Position numbers and translations under genes: made by a program. A stretch of 47,824 nucleotides of DNA from Pseudomonadota bacterium. GTDB taxonomy: Bacteria; Desulfobacterota; Desulfobulbia; Desulfobulbales; Desulfocapsaceae. The notes below the pieces were generated by a model. That model saw only the letters and a list, made by a program, of their open reading frames with translations. It did no database searches and was not told where the DNA came from. Shown piece after piece: positions 9,106-17,330 of this stretch. Location: the NCBI GenBank assembly GCA_018820855.1, contig JAHJNL010000017.1, positions 1 through 47,824 of the forward strand, in the 5' to 3' direction. Every line of letters starts with the position of its first letter. The first letter of the stretch is position 1.

Positions 9106-10386
9106 TCATTTTGTCGGCCGCTCAATCACCAGCGGCCCCTTGACCGCCTCCATCACATAGGATGCGGGCAATCCATTTTCAAGCAGTGTCGCCATGACTT
9201 TAAGGTACCTGCGAATATGTTGGAAAAATTTTCGGTAACCCGGACAAAGATACTGCAATCCGGGCTGGTCGCCATAGCTCAAGGTAAAACGATGTTTGGG
9301 GCAACCTCCCTGACAGGCGGCCAGCACATCGCATTCCAGGCATTGTCGCGGCAGTGCGGTTTGTTTGGATATGCCAAAGCCGGATTGCTGAGATTTCATC
9401 ACCATGTCAAGTAGTGTTTGGCTGGAGATGTTTCCGAGGCGATAACCCGGATAGACGCTGTGATCGCAGGCGTAGACGTCGCCATTGTGTTCCAAAACAA
9501 CTGATCTCCCGCATTGCTGCGCATGGATACAGACCGGTGAAGGGTTCCCGATCCAGGCATTTAATGCCCACTCAAAATTCATGACAAAGATATTACCCAC
9601 ATCGTTACGAACCCAATCTTCATAGATAGTTATAAGAAAATTCCCGTATTCCTCTGCGTCGACACTCCATGGGGTTACCTTGGTGTTGAGTTCTCTGCTC
9701 GTAAGTGTGGCTGGACCAGCCAGATTCAATCCCTGCCGCCTGTCAACCGGACCAGGTACACGCTCAACGACGGGTGCAAATTGCACAAATTCAACCCCGG
9801 AATCTTTAAAAAACTGATAGACTTCCAGTGGATGGTTTGCCGATTCCCGGGAAACACAAGCCAGGACATTGAATGGAACCTCATGCTTTTGGAGCAGACG
9901 CAGTCCCTGCATAACCATATCGAAGGTGCCCTTTCCTCTTCTATCATGGCGGTGGAGGTCATGGATCTGTTGTGGTCCGTCAAGACTGATACCGACCATG
10001 AAATCGTGTTTTTTCAGGAAGTTGCACCACTGGTCTGTAAGCAGAGTACCATTGGTCTGGAGCGAGTTTTTGATGGTTTTTGTATTGGTAAACGGTCTTT
10101 GCAGTTCGATAACCCGCTCGAAGAATTCAACGCCCAAAAGGGTCGGCTCACCACCCTGCCAAACGAATTCAACAACAGGTGGTGATTGCGATCTGATGTA
10201 GTTTTCAATGAAGGCTTGGAGAACCGCATCGCTCATCCGAAAACCACGCTTATTGGAAAACAGCGCCTGTTTCTCGAGATAGAAGCAATAGTCACAGTCG
10301 AGGTTGCAGTCCGGACCTGCCGGTTTGGCCACGACATGGAGCGGAGGGCTTTGTGGGTCCGGATTGTTGTTTCGAAAAAGAGACAT
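9106..10386 (-). CDS. Anaerobic sulfatase-maturating enzyme (radical SAM/SPASM)
   Basis: A 426-residue radical-SAM enzyme. C27-x3-C31-x2-C34 (CNLDCDYC) binds the SAM-cleaving [4Fe-4S] cluster. GGEPTLLG and SLDGPQ are radical-SAM core motifs. The C-terminal third has the Cys-rich SPASM region (CIHAQQC, YACDHS, CLECDVLAACQGGC, YLCPG) for two auxiliary clusters. Enzymes of this type (AtsB/anSME) oxidise the active-site Ser or Cys of sulfatases to formylglycine in the cytoplasm before export. Its location directly upstream of a Ser-type sulfatase on the same strand matches that role closely. AGGA lies nine bases before the ATG. Its radical-SAM chemistry fits an anaerobe. Confidence 0.93.
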   Translation of the reverse strand: MSLFRNNNPDPQSPPLHVVAKPAGPDCNLDCDYCFYLEKQALFSNKRGFRMSDAVLQAFIENYIRSQSPPVVEFVWQGGEPTLLGVEFFERVIELQRPFTNTKTIKNSLQTNGTLLTDQWCNFLKKHDFMVGISLDGPQQIHDLHRHDRRGKGTFDMVMQGLRLLQKHEVPFNVLACVSRESANHPLEVYQFFKDSGVEFVQFAPVVERVPGPVDRRQGLNLAGPATLTSRELNTKVTPWSVDAEEYGNFLITIYEDWVRNDVGNIFVMNFEWALNAWIGNPSPVCIHAQQCGRSVVLEHNGDVYACDHSVYPGYRLGNISSQTLLDMVMKSQQSGFGISKQTALPRQCLECDVLAACQGGCPKHRFTLSYGDQPGLQYLCPGYRKFFQHIRRYLKVMATLLENGLPASYVMEAVKGPLVIERPTK

Positions 10387-10694
10387 TTACATTTCCTATG
10401 CCAGATGACGATAAGTTGTCTTGCAATTCATGAAGACACCGCAATAATTACTATATAACTGATTGAAATAATGAGTATTGTCATCAAGAAACACGAGTTC
10501 CCGCTAGTTCAGTGCAATCTTTGAAATATTAGTTGAGACTGGACATGGGAAATCCCCAGAAACAATAAATACCAGCAAAATGAATAATGATTGCTGAATT
10601 CTCATGGTCATTGATTCTTCATCCTGGAGCAATAGAGACACTTGACCGATTTCGTCACAGATGGTCTTTTGGGTAAACAGGCAGGTATAAAAAA
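10387..10694. other. Intergenic region upstream of the sulfatase operon
   Basis: About 310 bases, AT-rich, between the maturase start and the 3' end of a small minus-strand gene. The promoter of the sulfatase operon should lie here unless the small gene is co-transcribed. I see no operator, terminator or RNA structure that I can defend. Confidence 0.4.
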
Positions 10695-10985
10695 CTAACC
10701 CGTGCTTTCGTTGTGCAATTTTTCGTCATAATCATTGAGATATTGCATGATTTCGAGTTCAAGCCCGCGGAGAATCTCACCATATTCGGTTGTCCTCAGT
10801 CTCGCTTCGTCTGAATCTTGTCGTTGATAGTGTTCCAACGTCTTGCAACACTGCTCGAGATCCATGCAAATTTCGTTAAACGACGGAATTGTCCTGAAGA
10901 GATTACAGATGGCATCATTGTATTCAGGAAAACGTTCAATGATCCGGATCAGGACTGGATTGATCAACGGTTGGATCTTGGCCAT
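10695..10985 (-). CDS. Small hypothetical protein
   Basis: A 96-residue protein of unknown family. The ATG at 10985 (MAKIQPL) has AAGGGG nine bases upstream and is preferred to an in-frame TTG 27 bases earlier. The sequence is acidic and likely all-helical (long amphipathic segments around IIERFPEYNDAI and EYGEILRGLELEIMQYLNDY), with a C-x12-C-C arrangement in the middle. There is no signal peptide or membrane segment. It lies between the sulfatase operon and the divergent TPR regulator, so it might be co-regulated with either. Low-complexity helical proteins of this size give no functional clue. Confidence 0.5.
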   Translation of the reverse strand: MAKIQPLINPVLIRIIERFPEYNDAICNLFRTIPSFNEICMDLEQCCKTLEHYQRQDSDEARLRTTEYGEILRGLELEIMQYLNDYDEKLHNESTG

Positions 10986-11219
10986 TATTTTCCCCTTGAT
11001 TTTCTTTTTCAATCTTGAGTGGGGTGGTTCTAAATGTTATAAAAAATCTTTGAAGATCAATATGCTCGATTATTGTCTCTGAATTATATTAAGAGGATAG
11101 CATTCCCATCCTGCACTGTTACCTAATATAGGTTAAACTAGATGTAAGACCGTGCCTCATGAATTGGTTGATAGGCTCGGACTGCATTGTGATTGCAAAC
11201 GGAGGAGAGCCTGTATAAA

Positions 11220-12836
11220 ATGACGACAAATTCTGGATCGCTTAAGGAAAAGGATCTTCCTCACGTGCCTGCTCAGTATCTGGACCTCATTCAGGATGAA
11301 ATTCAAAAGATTCTTGCCTGTCCCGAATTTACTGCGACCGAGCAACAGCGAAACTTTCTGACGTATGTTGTGAATGAAACCCTGGCTGGCAGGGCAGACA
11401 GCATTAAGGGGTATACTGTCGCCACTCAGGTTTTTGGCAGAGCTGAGAATTTCGACGCTTCACTCGATCCAATTGTAAGTATTCAGGCAAACAAACTGAG
11501 GCGGGCGCTGGAAAGATACTATCTACTTGACGGAAAATTTGATCCTATTGTGATAGATATTCCAAAAGGCTCTTACGTCCCGACCTTCAGTAGACAAAAA
11601 TCCGTACAACAAGATGAAGTCATTGTTGAAAGCGACAAACACTCAAAGAGTCCGAAGCTCTGGCCGATCCTGCAGATCACCCCTTTTAAGAATGGTACAG
11701 GCGACGCTGGAAAAGAGTACATCAGCACCGGTATATCCGCAGAACTGGCAATTGCAATATCTCAATTCGATAATTTCAGGGTCTGTTATGCACGTGAAGA
11801 TGCCATTCAGAAGCAAGTCAACGAATCACCAAGATTTACTCTTGAAGGAGAAGTTTGTCAAGAGGGCGAAACAATCAAACTTCTTGTCTATCTTATTGAT
11901 GCTGCAACGCATATTCGAGTCTGGGGCGATATTTGTATTTCGGTTGATAGACTGCCGGATCTTTATTCTTTTAAAGACCGGGTAGTTCATATTATCGCTT
12001 CAAAAATCTGCGGCGAATTCGGTGTGCTTCCCAATATTATCAGGAAAGAGACAAAACACCGTCCTCCCAGAGAACTTGCCAGTCACGAGGCAATCCTGCG
12101 TTACTGGGAATATGAGCAGCTCCAGAGCCCTGATTCGTTCAAGAGGGCGTTTGAAGCACTGACTCACGCTGTTGAATCTGAACCGGATTGCAGTCAGACA
12201 CTTGTTTCATTCGCCATTTTGTACTGCAATATTTGCAACCTCGATATTCAAGGTTTCGAAGATCCGTCGGGTAAAGCATCTTTCTATGCTGAAAAAGCCG
12301 CATTGCTCAATCCAAACAATCAGCGAGTTCTTGCGGGGCTGGCTTATGCACGTATGACAGCCGGAGAGCTGTCGAGCGCAATCAATGAGGCACGACAGGG
12401 TCTGGAGTTGAATCCTGAATCACTGTTTATGCTCGACGGTATTGCCTGGTTATTGACCCTTTGCGGGGAGTGGGAACTCGGGCCTGAGCTGGCTCAAAAG
12501 GTGATTCAACTGAATCCATATCATCGTGAGATAGCCCATGATGCACTTTGGGTCAATTATCTGAGAAAGGGGGAGTACGATCTTGCATATGTGGAGGCAT
12601 GTTCGCGTAAACGTTACTCAACTCTATTCTGGGATTCGCTGATCAGAGCATCGACATGTGGCCTGATTGGCAAAACCGAGGAAGGCGAGAAATTCGTAAA
12701 CAGTTTACTGCAATTACGACCAGACTTTCCAGCAAATGGAAAAAAGTTAATAAATAAGTTTATAAAGTTTCAAGATATCAGTAAGAAAGTTCTGACTGGT
12801 TTACGGATTTCTGGTTTGAAAGTTTGTGAGGGGTGA
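11220..12836 (+). CDS. TPR regulator with DNA-binding-like N-terminus (adenylate-cyclase-like type)
   Basis: A 538-residue cytoplasmic protein. The ATG at 11220 follows GGAGGAG at 11201-11207; an in-frame TTG earlier overlaps that site. The N-terminal ~110 residues (ATEQQRNFLTYVVNETLAGR, then KGYTVATQVFGR, then IQANKLRRALERYY, then IDIPKGSYVP) match the winged-helix-like domain annotated in TPR 'adenylate cyclase' regulators. Residues ~140-235 resemble a FlgO/TolB-N-like domain (ITPFKNGTGD, then STGISAELAIAIS). The rest is TPR-like helices (AALLNPNNQRVLAGLAYARM and similar). Proteins of this layout commonly sit next to sulfatase and DUF1254 genes, so it probably controls the divergent block. 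No catalytic cyclase domain is present. Confidence 0.75.
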   Translation: MTTNSGSLKEKDLPHVPAQYLDLIQDEIQKILACPEFTATEQQRNFLTYVVNETLAGRADSIKGYTVATQVFGRAENFDASLDPIVSIQANKLRRALERYYLLDGKFDPIVIDIPKGSYVPTFSRQKSVQQDEVIVESDKHSKSPKLWPILQITPFKNGTGDAGKEYISTGISAELAIAISQFDNFRVCYAREDAIQKQVNESPRFTLEGEVCQEGETIKLLVYLIDAATHIRVWGDICISVDRLPDLYSFKDRVVHIIASKICGEFGVLPNIIRKETKHRPPRELASHEAILRYWEYEQLQSPDSFKRAFEALTHAVESEPDCSQTLVSFAILYCNICNLDIQGFEDPSGKASFYAEKAALLNPNNQRVLAGLAYARMTAGELSSAINEARQGLELNPESLFMLDGIAWLLTLCGEWELGPELAQKVIQLNPYHREIAHDALWVNYLRKGEYDLAYVEACSRKRYSTLFWDSLIRASTCGLIGKTEEGEKFVNSLLQLRPDFPANGKKLINKFIKFQDISKKVLTGLRISGLKVCEG

Positions 12837-12840
12837 TGGT

Positions 12841-12897
12841 TGGATCAATCATAACCTGTCGGGAAACTTGCCTGGGCTTTTCGGTTATGATTATCCA
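12841..12897. repeat. Long inverted repeat just after the TPR regulator gene
   Basis: The arms AATCATAACC (12847-12856) and GGTTATGATT (12883-12892) are perfect. They extend to about 15 pairs with one unpaired base (TGGAT and ATCCA on the outside). The loop is 26 bases. It begins five bases after the stop codon. There is no T-run on the plus side, so it may be a processing or mRNA-end structure or the end of an element rather than a classical terminator. Confidence 0.6.
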
Positions 12898-13460
12898 AAC
12901 AAATCTTTACGATCGAGTATATCTCGCGATTTAAAGATTCTACTGTACAGTTAGATCTAGTGTTCACCTTAAATTGGGCAGAAATGGAGCAAACCCAAAC
13001 TGAAGATATCCAAAGAACACCTCTCAAAAGTGCAATAGAACCCCAGCGAGAGACGTCTACTGTATATACGTAATAAAATAACGATCGAACTTATGGCATA
13101 ATAATGTCAGCAACATCCTGTTTTTTCAATAAAAGAAGATGGGCCACTTGACCGTATAAAATGATATATTAGAAAAAACACTACCCTTCAGACTTGTGTG
13201 ATTCCACTCAATCGTCTCAATCCCATCTTTTTTTATCGCTTCATCATCCGGCAAGGTAACGTGCAGGGTTGATGCAGAAGCTATTTCTTCCCTCAGCAAG
13301 TGTGTTGTCGGTATATCGTCCCAGCAAACTTATTGGTAAGGTCAACCGACTAGGTGGAAAGCCAATGATATTGGCTTGAATGCTCAGATTTCCCCTATAT
13401 CTTTTGTCGTTGCTTGGGCGATGGTGCGATGGTCAAGAAAGCAGGTAAGCTTGTAACAGT
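12898..13460. other. Decayed intergenic DNA
   Basis: No intact gene. A 65-codon open stretch on the minus strand (13126-13323) reads ...LREEIASAS..LHVTLPDDEAI..KDGIETIEW.. and looks protein-like, but has stops on both sides and no ATG start, so it is probably a remnant of an unrecognised gene. The stretch leads directly into the integrase remnant. Confidence 0.4.
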
Positions 13461-13649
13461 GAACTGCGTCCCCTTGATTTGAGGCGACATGCAGCCACCT
13501 ATGCTTCAAGGTCTGAAACTCCCATTGAAATTGTCAGCAAAGTTATCCTGAGACATGCTGACTTATCGACCACACAACGATATCTCGGTAAAATAAATGA
13601 TATCGAAGGGATCAGATGCTCGAAACACTTTATGGGTAATTTGATCTGA
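13461..13649 (+). pseudogene. C-terminal remnant of a tyrosine recombinase (phage-type integrase)
   Basis: Translation on the plus strand gives DLRRHAATYAS, then TPIEIVSKVILRHADLSTTQRYLGK, ending at a TGA (13647-13649). This is the C-terminal catalytic segment of tyrosine recombinases: R-x-x-H (LRRHAATYA), the second His of the catalytic set (LRHADLSTT) and the nucleophile Tyr (QRYLG). An in-frame TAA lies just upstream (13446), and no N-terminal part is found, so only ~60 residues survive. It marks a former mobile element or prophage in this gap. Confidence 0.8.
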
Positions 13650-13655
13650 AAGGGC

Positions 13656-13665
13656 GGGGGGGGGG
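13656..13665. repeat. Run of ten G
   Basis: A homopolymer of ten guanines in the intergenic space after the integrase remnant and before the 3' end of the phosphoesterase gene. Such tracts are prone to slipped-strand length change. Here it lies outside any gene I can recognise. Confidence 0.9.
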
Positions 13666-13728
13666 AGAGGGGGATAAGTACCATAACGAAATTCTTTTCA
13701 AAAAAACACGAAAAGAATTTCTTATATG

Positions 13729-14574
13729 CTAAAAAACCAGTTCTTCTTTAAATCTCACTTTGCTTTGTTCCTGGAAAATTCGAATGACAGATAGGTGCAT
13801 ATTGTCACTGCCTAAATTTTCATAATACACAAACATATTGTCATCATTTTCAATATTACTAGACGATAAGGAACCGCACCTGAAATGGTTAAAACTATGC
13901 CCGTTGTAAATGTCAGTGGTCCGCATCAATTCGAGATCATGGGTATGACCGCAAAAGACATATTCTATATTGTGTTTATGCACAAAGTCGATCAGTACTC
14001 CAGAGTTTTTTAATGGGCATTCATCAGTACCCAGAATTGAGTAATGTGTCAGCAATAGAATATGGTCATATTCTATCTGATTGAGTTCCTCTGATACAGC
14101 TTTCAAAACCTCTTTTTCGACAAATCCATCATCACTGTAGAGCTCATTGGAATCAATAGTGACAACAACTACTCTTTTTCCTTTAATATCATACTGTATG
14201 ATGGAATTTATATCGGTAAAATTGCCAGCTACCTTGGTTATTTTTCGGTCCAGGAAAAGGTGTTTCTTATGAGTACTCGCCGATTGAGGAATAGAAATTA
14301 TCTCGAAATCGCAAATATATTTCCGAAACAGTTCATGGGAACGCATATTCCTTTTATCATGATTACCTATGGTGGAAATAACATTTTTACATTGAATGGA
14401 TTTTAAAAAAGAACCCGCTTGGAGATATTCATCCTCCAAGCCATCTGTTGTGCTGTCACCGGTGTTTATAACAAGGTCGGCATGGTAGGAGTTGATTTTA
14501 TCCAACAACATTTGATCATCTCCCTCCCAGTGGCGTGGGCCAAAATGCAGATCTGAAATGTGCAATATATTCAT
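13729..14574 (-). CDS. Calcineurin-like metallophosphoesterase
   Basis: A 281-residue cytoplasmic phosphoesterase of the Icc/CpdA-like class. All metal-binding motifs are present: D8-x-H10 (ISDLH), G-D40 (NTGD), G-N71-H72-D (GNHDKRN), a lone His in LLLTHYS, and GHTH near residue 210. This fold hydrolyses phosphomono- or diesters, including cyclic nucleotides, nucleotide conjugates and CDP-linked lipids. The ATG is not preceded by a clear Shine-Dalgarno sequence. It lies downstream of a broken ATP-grasp-like gene and a head-group synthesis cluster on the same strand, so a role in nucleotide or lipid phosphate turnover is possible but unproven. Confidence 0.85.
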   Translation of the reverse strand: MNILHISDLHFGPRHWEGDDQMLLDKINSYHADLVINTGDSTTDGLEDEYLQAGSFLKSIQCKNVISTIGNHDKRNMRSHELFRKYICDFEIISIPQSASTHKKHLFLDRKITKVAGNFTDINSIIQYDIKGKRVVVVTIDSNELYSDDGFVEKEVLKAVSEELNQIEYDHILLLTHYSILGTDECPLKNSGVLIDFVHKHNIEYVFCGHTHDLELMRTTDIYNGHSFNHFRCGSLSSSNIENDDNMFVYYENLGSDNMHLSVIRIFQEQSKVRFKEELVF

Positions 14575-14721
14575 TTAATTTTACCAGAAACCAGTTTGTT
14601 GTTAAATTTTGGGTGGTGCTACAACGCCTTACTGATACAGATGAATCTTGCCCTCTTGAACCGTTACCTGAAGTCATAGGATCAACAACAGGTTTTCTGT
14701 TATTATTGCAACTCAAAAACG

Positions 14722-15382
14722 TTAGATTTCGTTTTGTTCCTCTAGGCTGCCTTTTTTTTTATCGGTGGCTGTAATCTTTTCATAAAGTTCACGGAGATCA
14801 TTGTCAGCAGTCTTATATAAGGATATATCAGATTCTCGCAAGGTACCACGAATAATCACAGTTTCATGGGTTGCAAGATGACTGTTAATTACACGAGCCA
14901 TATCTCTTGCATTAGCAGCATCTTCCAGATGCATTCTAAAAGAAGTGCCGGCAACGACAGGTATGCAGATTTGCTGACAGATATCCTTGAATTCAGCCTT
15001 GTTGCTGTATCTTGTTGTTGCGTTCTCGGTTGCCCCAAAAAGATTCCACACCAAGTATCTCTGCGACATCCGCTTCCTTCCTGCCGGAATAGCACGGTAC
15101 ATAAACAGGCCTTCGCCAGGTTTCCTCAATTATTTTTTGATTGGCGCTGGATTTTGAAGGATACACTCTGAAAGAGAAAATTCCCTTGATAATTCTTTAT
15201 ATTCAACGAGATGACCTGGTCCCAACCCATGTGTACGAAGCCATTTGCAATATGCATGGTCTTGTCTTTCGCGTAACACGACCAAATCATGGCTGGAGGA
15301 TGGGGGGGGGAGGCACGATCACAATGTGAGTGTATGGAAGAGTTACGCGTGGGGAACTGAGCAAAATTGTCCGCTGCAAAAA
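14722..15382 (-). pseudogene. ATP-grasp-like gene, broken by a poly-C frameshift and a stop codon
   Basis: Three pieces of one protein lie in order. The first (from 15382) reads TLPYTHIVIVPPPP and runs into a run of nine C on the coding strand. Removing one C joins it to HDLVVLRERQDHAYCKWLRTHGL and on to NPAPIKK. There a TAA (15132-15130) stops it. The same frame then continues (GLFMYRAIPAGRKR, NKAEFKDICQQICIPVVAG, THETVIIRGTL) to 14722. The NK-EF---C--I-IPVV-GTSF pattern with VIIRGTL resembles the nucleotide-binding lobe of ATP-grasp ligases; I am only moderately sure of that family. No complete catalytic C-terminus is visible before the phosphoesterase. As it stands only a ~126-residue piece from the ATG at 15102 could be made. 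Confidence 0.6.
15302..15310. repeat. Run of nine G (nine C in the gene sense), possible phase-variation tract
   Basis: Nine guanines on the plus strand, inside the broken ATP-grasp-like gene on the minus strand. With nine C the frame runs into a TGA eight codons after the tract begins. With eight C it stays open for a further ~53 codons of protein-like sequence. Length change at this tract would therefore switch the frame, although a second stop at 15132 remains. Confidence 0.75.
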
Positions 15383-15555
15383 TTACAAGTTCAGCTTTGT
15401 TACTTGATATACATTCTTTTAATGGACGATATGTTGTCATGTGAAAGCACTTCCGTAAATTGTATTTCGAAATACTCTCTATTCCTGCAACCGAACTCTA
15501 CTCGTCACCATGTTGTAGAGGGCGTCGCATCATTACGAAGATATCATCCAAGGTA

Positions 15556-16221
15556 CTAAACAAGATACCATTGCCAGCCAATTATTGCAGTTATCATAAC
15601 AGAATATATGACAAGGATGTAGTACCAACGACCGGCGAGCTTAGGAGTTTTGATTGGCGCAACATTTAATGCAGTCAAGGACAGGGTGAGGATGTAAAGG
15701 ATGACAGAAAATGTGCTTTGACTGAATAAGCCATTAAAAAGAAAAACAAAGACAAGAATAATAACATTGTTGTCCAGGGCCATTCCCATATAGCTTGATT
15801 TATCCACGAGGCCGAAGACGTTAAAATAACTTAAACGAATTGCGGCCGCGGCGATAATGATAAATGCGCCGGGAAGATACCACGGACTAAATGAACCATA
15901 ACTTAGAAGGACGATAGCAGGACAAATTCCAAAACTGACTATATCAATCAAGGAGTCAAGCTGGGCCCCGAAAAGACCTTCCACTTCTGTTCGACCTTTC
16001 ATGTGTCTTGCGATAATACCATCAGTCCAGTCAAAACAAACAGCCCATATCATCCCAATCATTGACGCATGAAACATACCAACAACAGCAAAATATATGG
16101 AAAGGACTGAGCAGAAAAGACCAATTAAGGAGCAGATATTTGGTAAATCTGCCCCATATGAAAGTATAGATCTTTGAGAGATGGGCTGTGTTGCACTTCT
16201 GTTGTCTAGAGATGTTTTCAT
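15556..16221 (-). CDS. CDP-alcohol phosphatidyltransferase family membrane protein
   Basis: A 221-residue integral membrane enzyme with about six hydrophobic segments. The CDP-alcohol phosphotransferase signature is present at 64-93: D64-x2-D67-G68-x2-A71-R72, then G85-x3-D89-x3-D93 (LDSLIDIVSFG). The spacing between AR and G is about four residues longer than in standard PssA because of an MKGRT insert, a variant seen in some phosphatidylserine-synthase-like members. Enzymes of this family join a CDP-activated head group or CDP-diacylglycerol to an alcohol at the membrane. Its start overlaps the stop of the CobD-like gene by four bases (ATGA), so the two are translationally coupled. The substrate is inferred only from context (head-group pathway). 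Confidence 0.88.
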   Translation of the reverse strand: MKTSLDNRSATQPISQRSILSYGADLPNICSLIGLFCSVLSIYFAVVGMFHASMIGMIWAVCFDWTDGIIARHMKGRTEVEGLFGAQLDSLIDIVSFGICPAIVLLSYGSFSPWYLPGAFIIIAAAAIRLSYFNVFGLVDKSSYMGMALDNNVIILVFVFLFNGLFSQSTFSVILYILTLSLTALNVAPIKTPKLAGRWYYILVIYSVMITAIIGWQWYLV

Positions 16222-17330
16222 GGGTGACTACTTATAACCAAAATATTGCGCAATGCTTCAACCAAAAGCAGGTTCTCTGCCTGGGTACGGCTCGCTATAC
16301 GGAGATAACGATCAGATTCGGGCATAGTTTTACCCTCACAATGTTTTATATAGATATTATGATCAATAAACAGTTTTTTTGTTACCTCTGGGCCGGACAT
16401 GCTGTGATCTGGCAAGCGGCAGAAAATATAATTGGCATCAGGTGGGTAAACGGTCATTTCCGGAATTGATTTGAGATGTTGGTAAAACAGATCTCGATCC
16501 GCCATAACCTTAGCGCAGCTTTCACTGAATCTCTGTTTGTATTGTGGAGCAAGGCGTAAAAATTCTTCAGCAAAACCGTTAATGTTCCAGATATGCAATC
16601 CCTGACGGACCTTTTCTAAAAAATCGGAATTGGCTGTGAGCATATAACCGATGCGTATCCCGCAAATTCCATAAGCTTTACTCATACTCTTGAAAATTGT
16701 CAGATTTTGATGTTGTTCAATTTCGTTTTCGAGGGTCTCTCCGCCGCCGTTTCTGGCAAAATCAATGAACGATTCATCAACGATGAGCATGCAGTTATGA
16801 GGTGCCAATAAGTTAGTGAGCCGAAGGAGTTCATCCTTGGGCACCAACAACGAGGTGGGGTTGTTAGGTGATACCACAACTGCTAATTCCGCCTTGCAGC
16901 GGATAGCGGCAGCAGCAAACTTGTCCACATCCAGCTGAAACGATGGCTGAGAAAGCTCAAACTGGACTACATTGCCGACAGGTGCTGCGTTTACATACTC
17001 ATTAAACGACGGTACAGGTACTATTAATTTCCGGTCCATTCCAGCAATAATTTTGATGAGTTCTGCAGCACCGTTGCCAACAGCTATTTTCTCTGGAGGT
17101 TGATTTATCAGTTTCCCAACCAAACATGCCAGATCCTTCTGAGCAACTGGATAGTTTAGCACCAACTGTTTAATGTGAGCACTGGCGTGACTGAAAAAAT
17201 CCTCCGGTGGGAAGTAGAGATTATACAGATAGTTGTGATCTATAAAATCATGGCGCCAATATCCTCCATGTTGACTTGAGATATATTCGTATCGTTCTTC
17301 TGAGGTAAGTTCTGAATCTGTCATCATCAT
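16218..17330 (-). CDS. CobD/HisC-like PLP enzyme (amino-acid phosphate decarboxylase or aminotransferase)
   Basis: A 370-residue fold-type I PLP enzyme of aminotransferase class I/II. Visible family motifs are SPNNPTS, VDESFIDF and the PLP-lysine segment S-M-S-K-A-Y-G-I-C-G-I-R-I-G-Y with Lys at about 218. The closest look-alikes are histidinol-phosphate aminotransferase and threonine-phosphate decarboxylase (CobD). CobD-type enzymes decarboxylate threonine- or serine-phosphate to amino-alcohol phosphates. The ATG directly follows the TAA of the nucleotidyltransferase gene, and its own stop overlaps the phosphotransferase start. Sandwiched between a cytidylyltransferase-like and a CDP-alcohol transferase gene, it more likely makes or modifies an amino head group than histidine or cobalamin intermediates, for which no other genes are present. 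Confidence 0.85.
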   Translation of the reverse strand: MMMTDSELTSEERYEYISSQHGGYWRHDFIDHNYLYNLYFPPEDFFSHASAHIKQLVLNYPVAQKDLACLVGKLINQPPEKIAVGNGAAELIKIIAGMDRKLIVPVPSFNEYVNAAPVGNVVQFELSQPSFQLDVDKFAAAAIRCKAELAVVVSPNNPTSLLVPKDELLRLTNLLAPHNCMLIVDESFIDFARNGGGETLENEIEQHQNLTIFKSMSKAYGICGIRIGYMLTANSDFLEKVRQGLHIWNINGFAEEFLRLAPQYKQRFSESCAKVMADRDLFYQHLKSIPEMTVYPPDANYIFCRLPDHSMSGPEVTKKLFIDHNIYIKHCEGKTMPESDRYLRIASRTQAENLLLVEALRNILVISSHP

